Origin: Orientallactaga sibirica
Lineage: Eukaryota; Chordata; Mammalia; Rodentia; Dipodidae
Direction of reading: 5' to 3'
Length of the DNA: 64,000 bases
Assembly (NCBI GenBank): GCA_036365145.1
Contig: JAEOAD010000699.1
Span: forward strand, 10,265,001 to 10,329,000
A model generated the notes under the pieces. The model did not search any database. It had not been told where the DNA came from and worked only from the letters and a program-made list of their open reading frames with translations. The first letter of the stretch is position 1, and each line of letters begins with the position of its first letter. This document shows positions 58,724-64,000 of the stretch, piece after piece. Made by a program: the position numbers and the translations under genes.

Positions 58724-59584
58724 GACCTGTAGAACTAAAAAAATGTTCTACATCCTTAGCCATCATGAAAATGCTAATTAAAACTATCTGAGATTTTTAT
58801 CTCACTCCTGTCAGAACGGTTACCATCAGGAAAACAAGTAACAATAAGTGCTGGTGAGGGTGTGAGAAAAGAAAGACTCCAGCTTTGTTGGTGGGAATGT
58901 AAACTGGTACAGCCATTGTGGAAAACAGTGTGTAGATTCCTGAGACAGCTAAAATTAGATTTAACATATGAACCAGCTATACCACTTCTTGGCATATACC
59001 CTAAGGACTCTACACTCATTACTTCAGAGATATTTGTTCATCTATGTTTATTGCTTCTCTCTTCACAATAGCTAGAAAATGGAACCAGTCTAGATACCTC
59101 CCAACTGATGAATGCATAAGGAAGATATGGTACATTTACACAATGAAGTTTTATTAAGCTGTAAAGAAAAATGAAATTATGAAACCTGCGTGGAAATGGA
59201 TGGGTCCAAAAAGGATTTTACTAAGTGAGGGAACCCAGGCCCAAAAAGCCAAACGTTGCATGTTCTCTCTCATATGTGGATCACAGCTGAAAATGTTTAG
59301 ATTTATATGAGTTGGAAATAAAAGTCAGTAGTAGAAGCCAGGAAGCTAGAAAGGGGCTGGCAGGAAGGGAGGAAGGGGGGGTCATATGGGAAGCGTATTG
59401 TGGATATGTAAGTAGAAGAACAGAATACTGGGGGTGGAGTGGTCTAAGTGGGATCAGGCAAAGGGATGGAGGAGAGAGAGGAGGGATGGGAGGAGGGTTA
59501 ATCAAAATTTAAGATATTATGAATAAGCTATATGGAAACCTACTTCTTTGGTAGCCAATAGTATAAATGTGAAAAAGAGAGAAA
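58724..59584 (+). repeat. L1 ORF2 end and 3'UTR start
   Basis: 'tgttctacatccttagccatc', then a frame reading [15 protein letters not shown] and [12 protein letters not shown], the C-terminal ORF2 motif. The 3'UTR contains 'gcatgttctctctcatatgtgg' and a purine-rich stretch. Continues in copy C after a SINE insertion. Confidence 0.9.
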
Positions 59585-59587
59585 TGG

Positions 59588-59790
59588 GCTGGAGAGATGA
59601 CTTAGCAGTTAAGGTGCTTGTCTAAGAAGTCTAAGGACCCATGTTGGACTCTCCAAATCTCCTGTAAGCCAGACACACAAAGTGATACATGTGTAAGGCC
59701 GCACATGTCCACAAGGTGGCAACCTCATCTAGAACTCGACTGTAGTGGCTAGAAGCCCTGGCACGCCAATTCTCTCTCTTGCTCAAGCGA
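59588..59790 (+). repeat. B2-like SINE, long variant
   Basis: 'gggctggagagatgacttagcagttaagg' with an added 'gtgtaaggccgcacatgtccacaaggtgg'. Short AGCGAGAAAGAGAG flank. It splits the L1 3'UTR. Confidence 0.85.
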
Positions 59791-60845
59791 GAAAGAGAGT
59801 TTAGGCAGACGTATCCTATGGACGTAGGTAATGTTGTACCCAGAAGCCATAGATTGTTATTAGAAAATTTTCAGTGCAAGAGTAGGATACCTTTCAGTGA
59901 GTTGTTGACCAGTGAGGCTCTTGATGCCCCTAAAACATTACAGACCATTGCTAAAGTTCTTGGTTGCCCATCAGAACAAGATGGTTAAGACACTATTGCT
60001 TAAGACTTCACATGCTTGGGCTGTAGGTCCATGAGAAATCAAGCTGGAGCTGAGCTAGAAGCCTTCTCCCTGATGACTAGCTGTCAGAATGCTGCAAAGA
60101 GCAATGTACTATGCAGCCTTTTGAAAAAAAGAAGTCACCAATGACAGCAGTGACCCTACAAACCTTATGGCTGGCCAGCCAGGCCAAGTATACCAACTGG
60201 TACAATAGTGGCATGTCTATTGTCAGGGGAAACCAACTACTGTCTGCTTGGACTTAAGGCCTTTTCCACAGGAAGGAATAAATGCCTGGTACTGAAAACC
60301 TAGTCAAAAAGTTTTCCTGAGGAGGAACCCTTGAGGGAAACTACAACTGTTGTTGTCTGGCAAAGTAGATATATTATGCCCACCACCACACTGCTCTCTA
60401 AACACTTATGTTTATGCCCATATATTAATGCTACTCTCACTTTTGGTGCTGTCCACTTGGGTGACTCAAAACTCATTATAGTGCTGAGAAAAAATGACAG
60501 TGGGGTGTTCAGCACTAAGTGAGACATCTCTACAGAGTCCATTGTGAAAGAGGTGGCAGAAAGAATGTAAGAGCCAAAGGAAGGGGAGGACTGCTTACAA
60601 TGCTGTCTTCCAGACACAAAATGGCCTTGATATTCATGATCTCACGTGTTTGACACTGTCTACATAAGATCTTCATAATAGGAAGAAATATATGATGATA
60701 TTAAAATAGAAGAGAGACTAATTGGAAAGAAGAAATGACTCAATGGAGGGTGAATTTGGGAGGTGGAAGATAGGGGTAGTGGGAGAGAATTAGCATGACT
60801 TATTGTCTATACTTATGGAAATTGTCAATAAAAAAGTTTAAAAGC
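59791..60845 (+). repeat. L1-type 3' tail, copy C
   Basis: Most complete of the three copies. It ends 'gacttattgtctatacttatggaaattgtcaataaaaaagttta', with an AATAAA-type signal and A-rich end. Being downstream of 58724-59584 on the same strand, it defines the 3'UTR of this L1 family. Confidence 0.72.
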
Positions 60846-61274
60846 AGAATTTTCACAGATTTGTGACATAAACAATGCAAGCTAAAATATAATGGAATGG
60901 TATTTTTAAATGTTGAAAGGAAGAAAAAGTGACTTTAATTGCAGTAAATAAACCTGTATTTATCCCTACAAAAAAAAATATTGTATAACACCGTTCACCT
61001 GGAAACATAAAGAGGACTTCTGATTGCAACTCAATGAACAGCATTCATTCCATTTCCTACAACACCACTCATTCATGAACAGTCATCAAAGATTGAGGGC
61101 TCTGTGAATGATGCCAACAAATCACAAAGAGGTCCAACCCATACCTTTATGATATTGCCCAACCAAGAAGCACAACATGTTAAGTAACTAATATTGATAT
61201 TAAACAATAAAGTTCAAAACAACAAATCACTGTTTTCTCTAGGCCATTTAAAAAAAAAAAAAACTAATACATCA

Positions 61275-61450
61275 GGGCTAGAGAGATGGCTCAGTGGCTA
61301 CAGGCACTTACCTATAAAACCCGATGACCTGAGTTTGATTCCCCAGTACCCATGTAAAACCAGACAGAGAGGTTTTACATGCATCTGGAGTTTACTGCAC
61401 CAGCAGGTGAATGAACCCATTCTCTATTCTCTCTTTCTCAAATAAATAAA
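61275..61450 (+). repeat. B2-like SINE
   Basis: 'gggctagagagatggctcagtggctacaggcac' to 'ctcaaataaataaac'. Part of the body is deleted. Confidence 0.85.
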
Positions 61451-61683
61451 CAATATATATATTTTAAAATGACTAGATCTTTCTAATGCTTTACATTAAC
61501 ATCCAGAAAGCATGTCATGTCTCAATCCATAAAACAAAATGCCATGGGCACAAGTGTTTTCAATAATACAACCTGAATAGTTGACATTATTAATAAAATC
61601 CCGCTACAAAATATATAAAAAAAAAACTTCACTGTACTCAAACCTTTTGAGATAAACCTTTAATTATAAAACAAATATTAAAA

Positions 61684-61912
61684 GGCTGGAGAGATGGCTT
61701 AGTGGTTAAGGAATTTGCCTGCAAAGCCTAAGAACACATGTTCTACTCTTCAGATCCCATGTAAGCCAGATGCACAAGGTGATGCAAGTGCGCAAGGTGA
61801 CACATGCACACAAGGTAGCATACACATCTGGAGTTCGATTACAGTGGCTGGAGGCCCTGGCGTGCCAATTCATTCATTAACTCCCCTCCCTCTCTCTCTC
61901 ATAAAAAAATAA
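61684..61912 (+). repeat. B2-like SINE, long variant
   Basis: 'ggctggagagatggcttagtggttaagg' with three 'cacaaggt' units ('gatgcacaaggtgatgcaagtgcgcaaggtgacacatgcacacaaggtagc'). Confidence 0.9.
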
Positions 61913-63547
61913 GTAAAAGTCAGTCAGTTGGGCTTGCCTCAAAAAAGAAAGAGAAAGAGAAGAGAAACCCAAAATCTACAACACTCAGTAGATAACAAAA
62001 CTGTATAACCTTAGTATCAAAATTGTATCATCCACAATGTATGCATGTGTACTCTATGAATTCTTTATAGTTTATTGTTAACCACATAAGAATTCAAAAA
62101 GACCTTACTATCAGCTCTCATGGTCTGCCTCACTCTACCTCTGGACTCCTCTGTCTCCCATCCCTGCTATACAGGGTCACTGCCACCTCTGCAGCAGCAC
62201 TAAGCTTTTCCACCAAAGGTTGGCTGCAGGGAGGCCCACAGAACCTGAAGGACTACAGCCTTGCTAGCTAACTTGCCTTCTTGACGTCTATTTCTTCCCC
62301 ATTTGCCACGAGGTATATGTATCCAGAGTCATGACTTAAAAGTCACTCTTTTCTTGGCTTAAGTGATTTCTAGATCAGAAGGAGAAACTTAGAGTAGCAC
62401 TCATCATTCTGTCTTTGCTTTCCCACTTTGCCAGAGGGCCCCTTACAAAGCATGTTGCTCCAGACACTGGTGGCAAACTCCATCAAACTCCTCCAGGTAC
62501 AAGAAAAGAATACTACGTACACTGAACAGTGTTGCTTAAAAGCCTAAAAACAGATTCCACCACAGAATTGCAAAAGGAAGCACAGTTTTAAGGAGAGTGT
62601 AGTGAGCAAAACCTATTTCTATGTTTCACATTAGCTCAATCTGTGTGCTCATAGTCACTGGAGCTCTTGTTTGCATACTGACATGGTGAGTCAGATAAAG
62701 ACCACTCTATGAAGTGTTTTCAATAAAAAGGAATAAAGAGAACATTTGTTCCTGGTAATGAAAGTATAAAGGTCCAGATGATTTACCTCCTATCTGAACA
62801 ACAAAACGTGTCAGAGTTTAGGACATCGAGCAGTGAAGGGCAGTGATCCCTGAGAGACTGCCTAGCTTACACCCTTGGGAGAGAGTCAAGACTGCACTCA
62901 AGGAGACCCAAATGGAGCCAGAGGAGCCTATGGGTTAAGGAGAAGCTAAGAGTCTAGAGAAGCCACTGCAACCACAGGAACAGGATAGCAATCCAGAAGA
63001 GAGAGCTGCCCAGAAAGCAAGTAAGCTACAGAAATCAAGATCCTTCTAGAGGATTCAGTGGTGTATCACTAATGAAGACACTAAGGAGAAGAATCTAGTC
63101 TTGAAAGGATTCTAAGCACTATAACCAGTGCTCATGGGGTAAGGAATAATCCATACTATTATCAATCTAACTAGAAAAAAATGTATCAAAGGACTTTGGG
63201 TGGAACACTGAGGAAAAAGATATTGTCTCAATAGTGGAGACAAAATTAGGTATAGACTAATGCTGACTTGCTCCAATTTTTTTTAAAGGTCAAGCATTTT
63301 TTAAGTAACACTAATTGCATCCAATAACCAAGATCAGGAATATATACAAGGTAAAACCCATAATGCTGGCATCTACCTAGAAATTGCCAGGCTTGCAAAG
63401 AAGCAAGAACTCATACCCACAGATGAACGAAGGTACACACAACCAACAACCACCCACTACTCTGCTGGTAGTAACTACTCTGGTGGCTAGGAACATGCTC
63501 ATGAAAGAGTCTGAAACCCAGTTATTTTATATGGTCCACTAATGATT

Positions 63548-63630
63548 TTTGCTTTGTTCACTGGGATAAGTCTCATTATGTAGCCTAGGCATCCTGAGCG
63601 CTGGGATCACAGGTGTGTAAAGCACTATGG
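63548..63630 (-). repeat. B1 fragment
   Basis: 'tctcattatgtagcctaggc…gagcgctgggatcacaggtgtg' is a diverged reverse B1. Confidence 0.55.
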
Positions 63631-63779
63631 GGTAATCAAGATTTCTAAAAAATATATTACCATTTAGAAAAAATACTCAATAAAATCATTATGTAAGGTC
63701 ATATCATTTTTATCAAGTTATTATTAAAGTGATTTTTGTTCCATCTTAACTGTATAAGCCAAGTTGCTGGTTCATGTCT

Positions 63780-63912
63780 GGATCAAAAGTATAGATTCCT
63801 ATAATCCTAGCACTGGGGAGTAAGAAAAGATTCTGGAGTTTGACTAACCAGCTGGTCTGGATGAACTAGTAAGCTCCACAATCAGCAAGACACCCTGCCT
63901 CAAAGAATAAAG
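63780..63912 (+). repeat. B1/B4 body fragment
   Basis: 'cctataatcctagcactggggag' to 'gacaccctgcctcaaagaataaa'. Confidence 0.6.
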
Positions 63913-63917
63913 TGGAG

Positions 63918-64000
63918 AAGGGCTGGGAAAATGGCTCAACAGGTAACACTGCACAAGCATGAGAACCTAAGCTCAATCTCCAGCACCCATGTAAAAAGCT
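63918..64000 (+). repeat. B4/ID-type SINE, cut by the window end
   Basis: 'agggctgggaaaatggctcaacaggtaacactgcacaagcatgagaacctaagctcaatctccagcacccatgt' is a SINE head running off the window. Confidence 0.7.

Noticed and set aside
58862..59071. 69-codon frame with [15 protein letters not shown]
   Set aside because: Recognised as the C-terminal part of L1 ORF2; a repeat remnant and not a host gene.

Overview
The window is nuclear DNA of a mammal, most likely a rodent. Short exons are bounded by GT/AG splice sites and lie in long introns crowded with SINEs, L1 fragments and microsatellites. It carries both B1-type (7SL-derived) and B2/B4-type (tRNA-derived) SINEs, which occur together in the mouse-like rodents. 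The dominant tRNA-derived SINE reads 'gctggagagatggcttag' and 'aagccagatgcacaaggtggcgcatg' instead of the mouse B2 consensus. From memory this fits a dipodoid (jerboa-type) rodent, but that is not proven here.

There is one protein-coding gene, on the minus strand: Map4k4 (MAP kinase kinase kinase kinase 4, also called HGK or NIK), a Ste20/GCK-IV serine/threonine kinase. I place 23 constitutive or cassette exons between 49648 (5' side) and 2501 (3' side), plus one 9-base microexon at 12494-12502. The frame stays open across every junction. Without the microexon the exons total 3196 bases, or 1065 codons plus one base. They encode the kinase domain from just after the ATP-binding lysine, the acidic linker, the glutamine/arginine/glutamate-rich coiled coil, the proline/serine-rich middle region with its alternative exons, and the start of the C-terminal citron homology (CNH) domain. 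The first two coding exons (start codon, glycine loop, ATP lysine) and the last CNH exons lie outside the window. I number exons 3 to 25 on the assumption of two upstream coding exons; residue numbers assume 60 residues before exon 3 and all alternative exons included.

Layout by coordinate: 1-2500 is intron made of L1 and SINE remnants. 2501-10857 holds CNH and pre-CNH exons 25 to 20. 12494 is the microexon. 13298-21098 holds exons 19 to 13 (middle region). 24490-33341 holds exons 12 to 10 (coiled coil and acidic linker). 36169-49648 holds exons 9 to 3 (kinase domain). 49649-64000 is intron 2, with three pieces of L1, a 2-kb retrocopy-like insert and many SINEs.

I found no second functional gene, no RNA gene, no CRISPR array and no intact mobile-element ORF. 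Almost all other open frames are intron or repeat noise. The most interesting signals are the GEV microexon, an in-frame second acceptor inside exon 14, the unidentified 3'UTR-like retrocopy inside a broken L1 in intron 2, and three copies of a lineage-specific L1 3' tail.
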